Assembly (NCBI GenBank): GCA_030602845.1
Contig: JAUVYZ010000115.1
Span: forward strand, 1-6,817
Length of the DNA: 6,817 nt
Source: Phycisphaerae bacterium
GTDB taxonomy: Bacteria > Planctomycetota > Phycisphaerae > Sedimentisphaerales > Anaerobacaceae
Direction: 5' to 3'
This document shows positions 1 through 4,509 of this stretch, piece after piece. Both the position numbers and the translations under genes were made by a program. The notes beneath the pieces were generated by a model, which had not been told where the DNA came from, did not search any database, and was given only the letters and a program-made list of their open reading frames with translations. How positions within the stretch are numbered: the first letter of the stretch is position 1; each line of letters begins with the position of its first letter.

Positions 1-544
1 CCGGTAGCGCAGCTTTGACAAAGTCGGGATACTCAATCGCCCACTGCAGAACCTGCATCCCGCCTATCGAGCCCCCAATTACCGCCAGAAGCTTTTTAAT
101 CCCGAGCTTATCGAGCAGCAGCTTCTGGACCTTAACCATATCCCCGATAGTTATAATCGGAAAGTCCAGACCGTATGGCTTCTGTGTCGCCGGATTAATC
201 GAGGATGGCCCCGTCGTCCCGCTGCAGCCGCCGAGAAAATTTGAGCAAATAACAAAATACTTGTTTGTGTCAATTCCTTTACTGGGCCCGACCATAACAT
301 CCCACCAGCCGGGCTTGCTGTCGTCAGGACTGTTTACGCCGGCAACGTGAGCATTACCGCTAAGAGCGTGGCAAATCAAAACAGCGTTGTCCTCGGTGCG
401 GTTTTGCTCCCCGTACGTCTCGTAGGCCACATCAATCGGAGCTAATTTCTTGCCGCACTCCAGCTCCAGCGGCTTGTCCTGCTCGACTATATGTATCGTT
501 TTTGTCTTGACGATACCAACCGAATTTTCACCAATCTCTACCAT
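1..544 (-). CDS. metX: Homoserine O-acetyltransferase (MetX), N-terminal half, cut by the window edge
   Basis: Alpha/beta-hydrolase-fold enzyme that transfers an acyl group (normally acetyl from acetyl-CoA) to the hydroxyl of L-homoserine, the committed step of methionine synthesis, in the cytosol. I translated the minus strand: 181 residues are visible and the reading frame is open to position 1, so about half of a typical 350-380-residue MetX is present. Diagnostic segments are CHALSGNAHVAG (residues 59-69), GGCSGTTGPSSINP (105-118) and the nucleophile elbow GGSIGGMQ (157-164) with the predicted catalytic Ser159. The Asp and His of the triad would lie beyond the window. The start is the ATG at 544-542; the only earlier in-frame options lie inside the likely promoter, and no good in-frame start follows until about codon 39. 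No clear Shine-Dalgarno is seen. The family includes succinyl-transferring members, so acetyl specificity is inferred. It is divergent from the small basic HTH gene at 780. Confidence 0.94.
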   Translation of the reverse strand, partial: MVEIGENSVGIVKTKTIHIVEQDKPLELECGKKLAPIDVAYETYGEQNRTEDNAVLICHALSGNAHVAGVNSPDDSKPGWWDVMVGPSKGIDTNKYFVICSNFLGGCSGTTGPSSINPATQKPYGLDFPIITIGDMVKVQKLLLDKLGIKKLLAVIGGSIGGMQVLQWAIEYPDFVKAALP

Positions 545-555
545 AGCAACAATTA

Positions 556-583
556 AGTATACCCCAAAACTTTTCCCTGTAAA
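556..583 (-). promoter_or_regulatory. Probable sigma70-type promoter of metX
   Basis: On the minus strand, TTTACA (583-578, 5/6 to consensus) is followed after exactly 16 bases by TATACT (561-556, 5/6). Transcription would begin near position 549, only about 5 bases before the metX ATG at 544, giving an almost leaderless mRNA. This is a match by eye to the general bacterial consensus and has no experimental support. Confidence 0.45.
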
Positions 584-585
584 GC

Positions 586-602
586 GCTTAGGCAAATTAA
601 GC
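586..602. repeat. Small inverted repeat beside the metX -35 box
   Basis: GCTTA (586-590) and TAAGC (598-602) are perfect inverted arms around a 7-base spacer. The 8-base palindrome AAGCGCTT (582-589) overlaps both the left arm and the metX -35 element. The position would suit a repressor or activator site, but arms this short are common by chance. Confidence 0.22.
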
Positions 603-632
603 TTTCGCCCGGAGCTATCGGCCCGGCAGCGG

Positions 633-642
633 ACTAATTAGT
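633..642. repeat. Perfect 10-base palindrome ACTAATTAGT in the divergent promoter gap
   Basis: The palindrome lies roughly midway between the -35 box of metX (578-583, minus) and that of the HTH gene (675-680, plus). It could be an operator shared by both promoters; AT-rich palindromes of this size also arise by chance. No regulator can be assigned. Confidence 0.25.
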
Positions 643-674
643 TACGTTTTCTGTTCTAAAATCGTTAAAAAACC

Positions 675-703
675 TTGACACTGCAGAATGCCATCCATAG
701 ATT
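675..703 (+). promoter_or_regulatory. Probable promoter of the small basic HTH gene
   Basis: A perfect TTGACA (675-680) is followed after 17 bases by TAGATT (698-703, 4/6 to TATAAT). A better-looking TATACT at 703-708 would need a 22-base spacer, too long for the standard arrangement. A start near 710 would give a leader of about 70 bases before the ATG at 780. Confidence 0.42.
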
Positions 704-779
704 ATACTTCAAGTGGCTGCAATGCCAAAATAAAGGGACAAATTTAACCGCGTACCATTTAACGAAAGGAAGCAACAAA

Positions 780-1010
780 ATGGCAAAGAAAAAGAAAGTT
801 GCGAAGAAGAAAAAAGCCGCAAAGAGAAAAAGGGCCCCAAAACTCTGGACAAAAGCCGAAGTCAATCTGCTCAGAAAACTTTTCCCGACCAACCCCACTT
901 CTAAAATAGCTGCGAAGCTCAGACGTAAAACCGATACTGTAAAAAAGAAGGCGTCCAGAATGGGACTTCGCAAGTCAAAGAGGTATATGAGGTCCCTCGG
1001 CAGGAAGTAA
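780..1010 (+). CDS. Small very basic protein: lysine-rich tail plus Myb/GcrA-like helix-turn-helix
   Basis: Not a named family that I can identify with certainty. The protein has 76 residues, of which I count 22 Lys and 10 Arg (42%) against one Glu and one Asp. Residues 1-21 form an unstructured-looking tail with two near-identical six-residue units, AKKKKV (2-7) and AKKKKA (8-13), resembling histone H1-type or bacterial Hc1-like tails. Residues 23-61 look like a helix-turn-helix of the SANT/Myb or GcrA N-terminal type: a W-T-x-x-E start (W23), a LLRKLFP helix, SKIAAKL, then TVKKKASRMGL as the recognition-helix region. A second basic stretch ends the chain. Inference: a DNA-binding, possibly nucleoid-associated, protein. 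The start ATG at 780 has an AAGGAAG ribosome site at 766-772. The frame is open upstream to a TTG at 675, but that TTG is the -35 box, so the longer form is unlikely. The gene appears monocistronic and is followed by hairpin-rich sequence. Confidence 0.82.
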   Translation: MAKKKKVAKKKKAAKRKRAPKLWTKAEVNLLRKLFPTNPTSKIAAKLRRKTDTVKKKASRMGLRKSKRYMRSLGRK

Positions 1011-1033
1011 GTTATATAGAGCCGGTTCTTCAG

Positions 1034-1048
1034 AGGTTCCCAAACCTT
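1034..1048 (+). terminator. Weak candidate terminator hairpin after the HTH gene
   Basis: AGGTT (1034-1038) and AACCT (1043-1047) pair perfectly around a CCCA loop, 24 bases after the HTH stop codon, with a moderately T-rich stretch (1047-1057) after it. The stem is only 5 bp (6 with a wobble) and the T run is interrupted, so termination would be inefficient if it occurs. Confidence 0.2.
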
Positions 1049-1052
1049 ATCT

Positions 1053-1085
1053 TCGTTCGCTTGCGGTGCGCAGAAAGAGCGACGA
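1053..1085. repeat. Compact bipartite hairpin
   Basis: The outer stem pairs TCGT-CGCT (1053-1056 and 1058-1061, one bulged T) with AGCG-ACGA (1078-1085). An inner stem pairs TGCG (1062-1065) with CGCA (1069-1072) around a GTG loop, leaving five unpaired bases on the 3' side. No T run follows, so it is not a typical intrinsic terminator. It could act as a transcript-end structure for the HTH gene, or be a short dispersed inverted repeat. It sits directly before the 7-bp tandem array. Confidence 0.38.
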
Positions 1086-1092
1086 TTCGTTC

Positions 1093-1158
1093 TCGACCCT
1101 CGATGCCACATGCTCGATGCCCGTCGAATATCGAGAATCGAGTAACGAGTATTGAGCT
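1093..1158. repeat. Degenerate 7-bp tandem array (core TCGANNN)
   Basis: TCGA or a one-base variant recurs every 7 bases: at 1093, 1100 and 1114 (the unit at 1107 has decayed to CACATGC), then after a 3-base phase shift at 1124, 1131, 1138, 1145 (ACGA) and 1152 (TTGA). The last units share a TCGAGNA form. The array lies 14 bases upstream of the -35 box of the trpS operon. It resembles short tandemly repeated heptamer arrays of intergenic DNA described in some bacteria (cyanobacterial STRR sequences are one example); homology to them is not implied. Confidence 0.6.
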
Positions 1159-1171
1159 AAGTGCAAAGTCC

Positions 1172-1200
1172 TTGACATTTGCCTCTAATACAGTTACTTT
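1172..1200 (+). promoter_or_regulatory. Probable promoter of the trpS operon
   Basis: A perfect TTGACA (1172-1177) is followed after 17 bases by TACTTT (1195-1200), which keeps the key first T, second A and last T of a -10 box but matches only 3/6. A start near 1207 would give a leader of about 45 bases before the TTG start codon. No attenuator or T-box-like structure fits in so short a leader. Confidence 0.4.
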
Positions 1201-1251
1201 TGTGCAAAGTTTCCACAATATTTTCGTATTTTTGCTATTAGGAGCTTAATT

Positions 1252-2217
1252 TTGAGGGTTCTTTCAGGCATACAGCCGTCCGGGCGACTTCATATAGGCA
1301 ACTTTTTCGGCGCAATGCGCCAGCACCTCCAGCTCCAGGCCGAGCACGATTGCTTTTACTTCATCGCCGACTTTCACGCCTTTACCAGTAACCCCTCACC
1401 GGCTGATGTTGCTCAGCATACCCTTGACGTTACAATGGATTATATCGCCTTGGGCCTCGATACCGAAAAAACCGTCTTCTGGCGCCAATCCGATGTGCCC
1501 GAAGTTACCGAGCTCACCTGGCTCCTTTCCTGCGTAACCCCGATGGGCCTTTTGCAGCGCTGCACAAGCTACAAGGAAAAAGTCGCCCAGGGCATCAGTC
1601 CCAATCACGGCCTGTTCGCATACCCTGTCCTTCAGGCCGCCGACATCCTTATTTACAAAAGCGACCTTGTCCCCGTCGGCGCCGACCAGAAACAGCACAT
1701 TGAGGTTACTCGTGATATCGCAGCCCGCTTCAACAACGCCTATGGCGAGGTCTTTACTTTACCTGCCGAGCACATCATCGAGCAGGTCGCTGTTGTCCCC
1801 GGCACCGATGGCCAAAAAATGAGCAAAAGCTATGGAAATACCATCGAGATATTCGAGCCCGAAGAAAGCGTCAGAAAAAAAATTATGCGTATCGTTACCG
1901 ACTCCACGCCCGTTGAGGCCCCCAAAAACCCCGACAAATGCAACGTCTTTGCGTTTTTGAAGTTGGTCGCCTCCTCGGACGAGTTAGCCGGGTGGGAAAA
2001 CAGATACCGAAATGGCGGTATGGGCTACAGCGAGGCCAAAAAACGTCTCGCTGAGCTGATGATAGATTATTTCAAGCCGTTCCGACAAAAAAGGACCGAG
2101 CTTGAAAATAATATCGACTATGTCAAAGAAGTCCTCGCCAGCGGTGCTAAGCGCGCAAAAGCCGTAGCCGCCAAAACACTCGCCCAGGCACGAAAGGCCG
2201 TAGGGCTGGGAGCTTAA
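1252..2217 (+). CDS. trpS: Tryptophanyl-tRNA synthetase
   Basis: Class I aminoacyl-tRNA synthetase that charges tRNA-Trp with tryptophan using ATP, in the cytosol. The 321 residues match the usual bacterial length of about 330. The N-terminus GIQPSGRLHIGNFFGAM carries the HIGH-type ATP-binding signature (HIGN at 14-17). The Rossmann catalytic core follows, with family-typical segments such as FYFIADFHAFT, YPVLQAADILIY and VPVGADQKQHIE. The second signature KMSKS is at 189-193, followed by YGN. The C-terminal part is the helical anticodon-binding domain. The start is a TTG at 1252 with a strong AGGAG ribosome site at 1240-1244 and 7-base spacing; the protein begins at the expected place for the family, so the TTG is convincing. 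It is the first gene of a tight operon, and only 2 bases separate it from the DUF2007 gene. No missing catalytic motif or frameshift is seen. Confidence 0.97.
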   Translation: MRVLSGIQPSGRLHIGNFFGAMRQHLQLQAEHDCFYFIADFHAFTSNPSPADVAQHTLDVTMDYIALGLDTEKTVFWRQSDVPEVTELTWLLSCVTPMGLLQRCTSYKEKVAQGISPNHGLFAYPVLQAADILIYKSDLVPVGADQKQHIEVTRDIAARFNNAYGEVFTLPAEHIIEQVAVVPGTDGQKMSKSYGNTIEIFEPEESVRKKIMRIVTDSTPVEAPKNPDKCNVFAFLKLVASSDELAGWENRYRNGGMGYSEAKKRLAELMIDYFKPFRQKRTELENNIDYVKEVLASGAKRAKAVAAKTLAQARKAVGLGA

Positions 2218-2219
2218 CC

Positions 2220-2447
2220 GTGGCGGATAAACTTGTTACAATTGCACAGTTCGCAAATTACATTGAAGCCGAGATGGCGAAACAGTTACTCGATGATTTT
2301 GGAATTAAATCGGTAGTAACCGGCCAGAATGTGGCGAATATATATTCCGGCCTGCCTGCCCTCGCCGATCTAAAGCTGCAAACTTTTGAAAGCCAGGCAC
2401 AGAAAGCACGGGAAATTCTGGAATCCCAGGGAAAACAGGAGCAATGA
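2220..2447 (+). CDS. DUF2007 family small protein (putative signal-transducing protein)
   Basis: A 75-residue soluble protein with the layout of the DUF2007 domain: an opening beta strand (KLVTIAQF), a helix with the typical EAEMAKQLLDDFGI (residues 17-30) followed by the SVVTG strand, a short GLPALADLKLQTF segment, and a closing helix SQAQKAREILES. The family is annotated only as a putative prokaryotic signal transducer; its biochemical function is unknown and nothing here defines it. It starts with GTG at 2220, with GGGAG at 2208-2212 lying in the end of trpS and 7 bases of spacing. The stop codon is immediately followed by the scpA start, so it is almost certainly translated from the same mRNA as trpS and scpA. 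The family assignment is by eye; the coding call is firm because of the ribosome site and gapless spacing. Confidence 0.85.
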   Translation: MADKLVTIAQFANYIEAEMAKQLLDDFGIKSVVTGQNVANIYSGLPALADLKLQTFESQAQKAREILESQGKQEQ

Positions 2448-3341
2448 TTGGCCGATTATCGCGTAAATCTTGACATATTTGCAGGGCCTTTGGATTTGCT
2501 TTTGTATTTGGTCCGCAAGGATGAGGTCGACATTTACGACATTTCCATCGCCAAAATAACCGACCAGTACATCCGCTACATCGAAATGCTAAAGAGTCTT
2601 GACATTGATTTGGCCGGCAACTTTTTAGTAATGGCCGCAACGCTGATGCAGATAAAGTCCGCAATGCTCCTGCCGAAGGCAGAGCCTGAGTCAGCCCTCG
2701 GCGGAGCCGACGATTTAGCCGACCCCCGCGCAGAGCTTATCCGCCAGCTCCTCGAATACAAAAAGTTCAAAGATGCCGCTAATCTACTCAGCGGAGCCGC
2801 CGACAAACAGAAAGAACGTTTCCCGCGCCCCGACAGTATTATCGAACGGTTAAGACCCGACGCCGAACCTCAAATCGACATTGAACAGGTGGGCATCTGG
2901 GACCTGCTCGAGGCCTTTGACTCAATTATGAAGGCCACCGGCGCGGGTCTTGACATAAGTCACATCAAGGACGATACGCCCATTGATTTGTATCAGATAG
3001 AGATTTTGCACCGTCTGCAGACCGAAGGCCCGATGAGTTTCGAACGTATCTTCGAGTCCGGAGCTAACCGTGTCGTAATGATTGGATTGTTCCTGGCACT
3101 TTTGGAATTGGTTCGAGAAAGATTGATTTGGGCTAAACAGCCGGCATCTTCGTCTTCCATATACTTACGGCCCTTGACTGATGAACCTGCCGAACAGGCT
3201 GTCCACAAGGCCATCCTTGCCGTCGCCGAGACCGACAACCGGGACTCTTCTCGAACCGAGCACCAAAAACAGCCGCGCATTCCAATTGCCGAATTGTCAC
3301 CAAAAAGCAAACCAGCCACAAAGACACAAAGAAAAAGTTAG
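2448..3341 (+). CDS. scpA: Segregation and condensation protein A (ScpA kleisin)
   Basis: Kleisin subunit of the bacterial SMC condensin complex: it bridges the SMC heads and recruits ScpB to organise and segregate the chromosome. The N-terminal signature is clear: VNLDIFAGPLDLLLYLVRK (residues 5-23), then DEVDIYDISIAKITDQY and FLVMAATLMQIKSAMLL. The C-terminal winged-helix region, about 175-243, has the ILHRLQTEGPMSFERIF and FLALLELVRERLI segments. Usual length is about 240-270 residues. Here the chain is 297 long because of a poorly conserved hydrophilic tail (about 245-297) ending in Lys/Arg/Ser-rich sequence, whose last codons coincide with a repeat-like stretch. The start is TTG at 2448, directly after the preceding stop, with AGGAG at 2437-2441 and 6-base spacing. 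The overlapping ATG at 2444 is out of frame. No scpB follows, although scpA and scpB are neighbours in many genomes. Confidence 0.95.
   Translation: MADYRVNLDIFAGPLDLLLYLVRKDEVDIYDISIAKITDQYIRYIEMLKSLDIDLAGNFLVMAATLMQIKSAMLLPKAEPESALGGADDLADPRAELIRQLLEYKKFKDAANLLSGAADKQKERFPRPDSIIERLRPDAEPQIDIEQVGIWDLLEAFDSIMKATGAGLDISHIKDDTPIDLYQIEILHRLQTEGPMSFERIFESGANRVVMIGLFLALLELVRERLIWAKQPASSSSIYLRPLTDEPAEQAVHKAILAVAETDNRDSSRTEHQKQPRIPIAELSPKSKPATKTQRKS
3316..3331. repeat. Two tandem 8-bp units CCACAAAG / ACACAAAG at the 3' end of scpA
   Basis: Two adjacent 8-base units differing at one base overlap codons 290-295 of scpA, just before its stop codon. A related CACAAAAG lies at 3392-3399. The motif looks like the short CACAAAG-type repeats I have seen scattered in intergenic DNA of environmental bacteria, but that comparison is from memory. 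Confidence 0.4.
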
Positions 3342-3350
3342 CCGCGAAAT

Positions 3351-3430
3351 GGTTCGACAGGCTCACCATCTCGAGTGAAATCGAGGGAAGGCACAAAAGA
3401 AAGATTACAATTAGACGCGGATTAACAGCG
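3351..3430. repeat. Repeat-like intergenic segment with small hairpin
   Basis: This non-coding stretch after scpA contains GTTCGACAGGCTCACC (3352-3367), a motif whose core resembles a short sequence common in intergenic DNA of many bacteria. Next comes a small hairpin with arms CTCGA (3370-3374) and TCGAG (3381-3385) around GTGAAA, then GACGCGGATTAAC (3414-3426), which also looks like a familiar dispersed motif. No T run follows the hairpin, so it is not an obvious terminator for the trpS-scpA operon. Only one copy of each longer motif is visible here, so repeat status is inferred. Confidence 0.33.
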
Positions 3431-3439
3431 TACTACGTT

Positions 3440-3454
3440 ATCAGGTGGCCTGAT
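3440..3454. repeat. Perfect inverted repeat ATCAGG-TGG-CCTGAT
   Basis: Six-base arms (3440-3445 and 3449-3454) surround a 3-base loop. The right arm is also the first unit of the CTGAT octamer array that follows. It could be an operator, a weak transcript hairpin, or a by-product of array expansion on opposite strands. No poly-T follows. Confidence 0.45.
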
Positions 3455-3521
3455 CCCCCGGTTTCCTGAGTGTCTTATTGGCTGATGTCCTGATCTGCTG
3501 ATATCCTGATACCCTGGTTCT
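3450..3521. repeat. Degenerate 8-bp tandem array (core CTGATNNC) abutting the nfn promoter
   Basis: Nine consecutive octamers stay in exact phase from 3450 to 3521. The units at 3482, 3490, 3498 and 3506 all begin CTGAT and the one at 3514 begins CTGGT. Earlier units at 3450 (CTGATCCC) and 3466 (CTGAGTGT) are still recognisable, while those at 3458 and 3474 have decayed. The last base of the array is the first base of the -35 box. The constant period with decay at one end suggests past slippage expansion or a protein-binding array. Confidence 0.68.
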
Positions 3522-3548
3522 TGACATCTAACTATTAAGTGCGATAAT
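3521..3548 (+). promoter_or_regulatory. Strong sigma70-type promoter of the nfnAB operon
   Basis: A perfect TTGACA (3521-3526) is followed by a 16-base spacer and GATAAT (3543-3548, 5/6). It is the best promoter match in the window. Initiation near 3555 gives a leader of about 15 bases to the ATG at 3570, or about 33 bases to the GTG at 3588. Confidence 0.6.
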
Positions 3549-3569
3549 GACGACCTTTAGAATTTCTAT

Positions 3570-4442
3570 ATGAAGGAAGCAAAAACGGTGTCGCACAAAA
3601 TTGTATCCAGAAGGAAGCTTGGCGAGAACGTTTTTACCGCCGAAATCGAAGCCTCGCTTATTGCACAGGCAGGAAAGCCAGGCCAATTTGTCGTTATCAG
3701 CATAAATAGCGAATACAGCGAGCGAATTCCTCTGACAATCGCCGATGCCGACACCGAAAAGGGTACTATCCGCCTGATTTGGCAGCGCGTCGGCAAAACC
3801 ACCGCCGAATTGGCTGATATGCAGCAAGGCGAGAAAATCGCCAACGTAGTCGGACCGTTGGGCAAACCAACCCGCATCGAAAATTTTGGCACCGTCGTTT
3901 GTGTTGGCGGCGGAATCGGCAACGCCCCATTACTGCCTATTACAAAGGCCCTGAAAAAAGCCGGCAACAAAATCATCAGCATACTCGGAGCACGAAACAA
4001 AGATTTGCTTATTCTCGAAGATGAATTCGACCGGATAAGTGACGAGCTGATAGTCACAACCGATGACGGTTCATACGGCCGAAAAGCCCTGGTAACCGGA
4101 CCGCTAAAAGAACTCTGTCAACGCGACCAAAAGCCGGATCAGGCCTTTGTAATCGGCCCGGCAATAATGATGAAGTTCTGCTGCGAGGTTACAAGGCAAT
4201 TTAACATTCCTACTCAGGTCTCGCTAAACACCATTATGGTTGACGCTACCGGTATGTGTGGTGGCTGCCGCGTCGAAATCGAAGGCAAACCCAAATTCGT
4301 CTGCGTTGACGGCCCGGAGTTTGACGGACATAAAGTAAACTTCGACTTGATGATGAAAAGATTGGATGCCTATAAAGACCAGGAAAAAAAGGCCTACGAA
4401 CAGTATAAAAAACACAGATGCAAAATAGGCCTGGACAAATAG
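3570..4442 (+). CDS. nfnA: NfnA-type FAD/NAD-binding [2Fe-2S] subunit (SudB / PyrK-like)
   Basis: Small subunit of NADH-dependent reduced ferredoxin:NADP oxidoreductase, a cytosolic flavoprotein that takes electrons from or to NAD(H) and passes them to its partner NfnB. It belongs to the ferredoxin-reductase-like family that includes PyrK and the sulfide dehydrogenase beta subunit. The FAD-binding segment is RIPLTIAD (52-59), the NAD-binding segment GGGIGNAP (113-120). The C-terminal cluster motif D225-x4-C230-x2-C233-x11-C245, followed by VDGPEFDGHKV, has the Asp-plus-three-Cys pattern known for the [2Fe-2S] site of Nfn small subunits. Length is 290 residues from the ATG at 3570. However, AAGGAAG at 3573-3579 is ideally placed for an in-frame GTG at 3588, and conserved sequence begins only just after it, so the true start may be 18 bases later. 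The next gene is nfnB, 67 bases downstream, and no pyrD is present, which argues against a PyrK role. Confidence 0.9.
   Translation: MKEAKTVSHKIVSRRKLGENVFTAEIEASLIAQAGKPGQFVVISINSEYSERIPLTIADADTEKGTIRLIWQRVGKTTAELADMQQGEKIANVVGPLGKPTRIENFGTVVCVGGGIGNAPLLPITKALKKAGNKIISILGARNKDLLILEDEFDRISDELIVTTDDGSYGRKALVTGPLKELCQRDQKPDQAFVIGPAIMMKFCCEVTRQFNIPTQVSLNTIMVDATGMCGGCRVEIEGKPKFVCVDGPEFDGHKVNFDLMMKRLDAYKDQEKKAYEQYKKHRCKIGLDK
3573..3579 (+). promoter_or_regulatory. Ribosome binding site that favours the GTG start at 3588
   Basis: AAGGAAG lies inside the first codons of the ATG-initiated form of nfnA and 8 bases before an in-frame GTG (3588-3590). The ATG at 3570 has no purine-rich site upstream. 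The small HTH gene uses an almost identical arrangement (AAGGAAGCAA, then ATG at 780), which supports the GTG. Confidence 0.5.
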
Positions 4443-4509
4443 AATTTTGAATGCACCCGGCCTGGCAATTGTGATAAATACCGCCAGTAATGTTTAGGGA
4501 CTCATTATC

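Noticed and set aside
15..350. Plus-strand open frame opposite metX
   Set aside because: The minus strand encodes an unmistakable MetX through the same bases.
545..640. SAM riboswitch in the metX leader
   Set aside because: The likely promoter leaves almost no leader, and no set of paired stems with conserved SAM-aptamer sequence could be found on the minus strand.
675..779. N-terminal extension of the basic HTH protein to a TTG at 675
   Set aside because: That TTG is part of a perfect -35 box, it has no ribosome site, and the extension has no family-like sequence. The ATG at 780 has a good AAGGAAG.
665..1111. Minus-strand open frame opposite the HTH gene
   Set aside because: Its Phe/Leu-rich product is the complement of the lysine-rich codons. 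It lacks a ribosome site and covers the promoter and hairpins; it is a shadow of the real gene.
3440..3521. CRISPR array
   Set aside because: The units are 7-8 bases with no spacers of 30 or more, and no cas genes are present. The same reasoning applies to 1093-1158.
3570..4442. Dihydroorotate dehydrogenase electron-transfer subunit (pyrK)
   Set aside because: No pyrD or other pyrimidine gene is nearby, and the pairing with an NfnB-like protein and the cluster spacing fit NfnA better.
4462..4487. CTGGC/GCCAG inverted repeat between nfnA and nfnB
   Set aside because: Five-base arms with a 16-base loop and no T run are too weak to call a terminator or operator.
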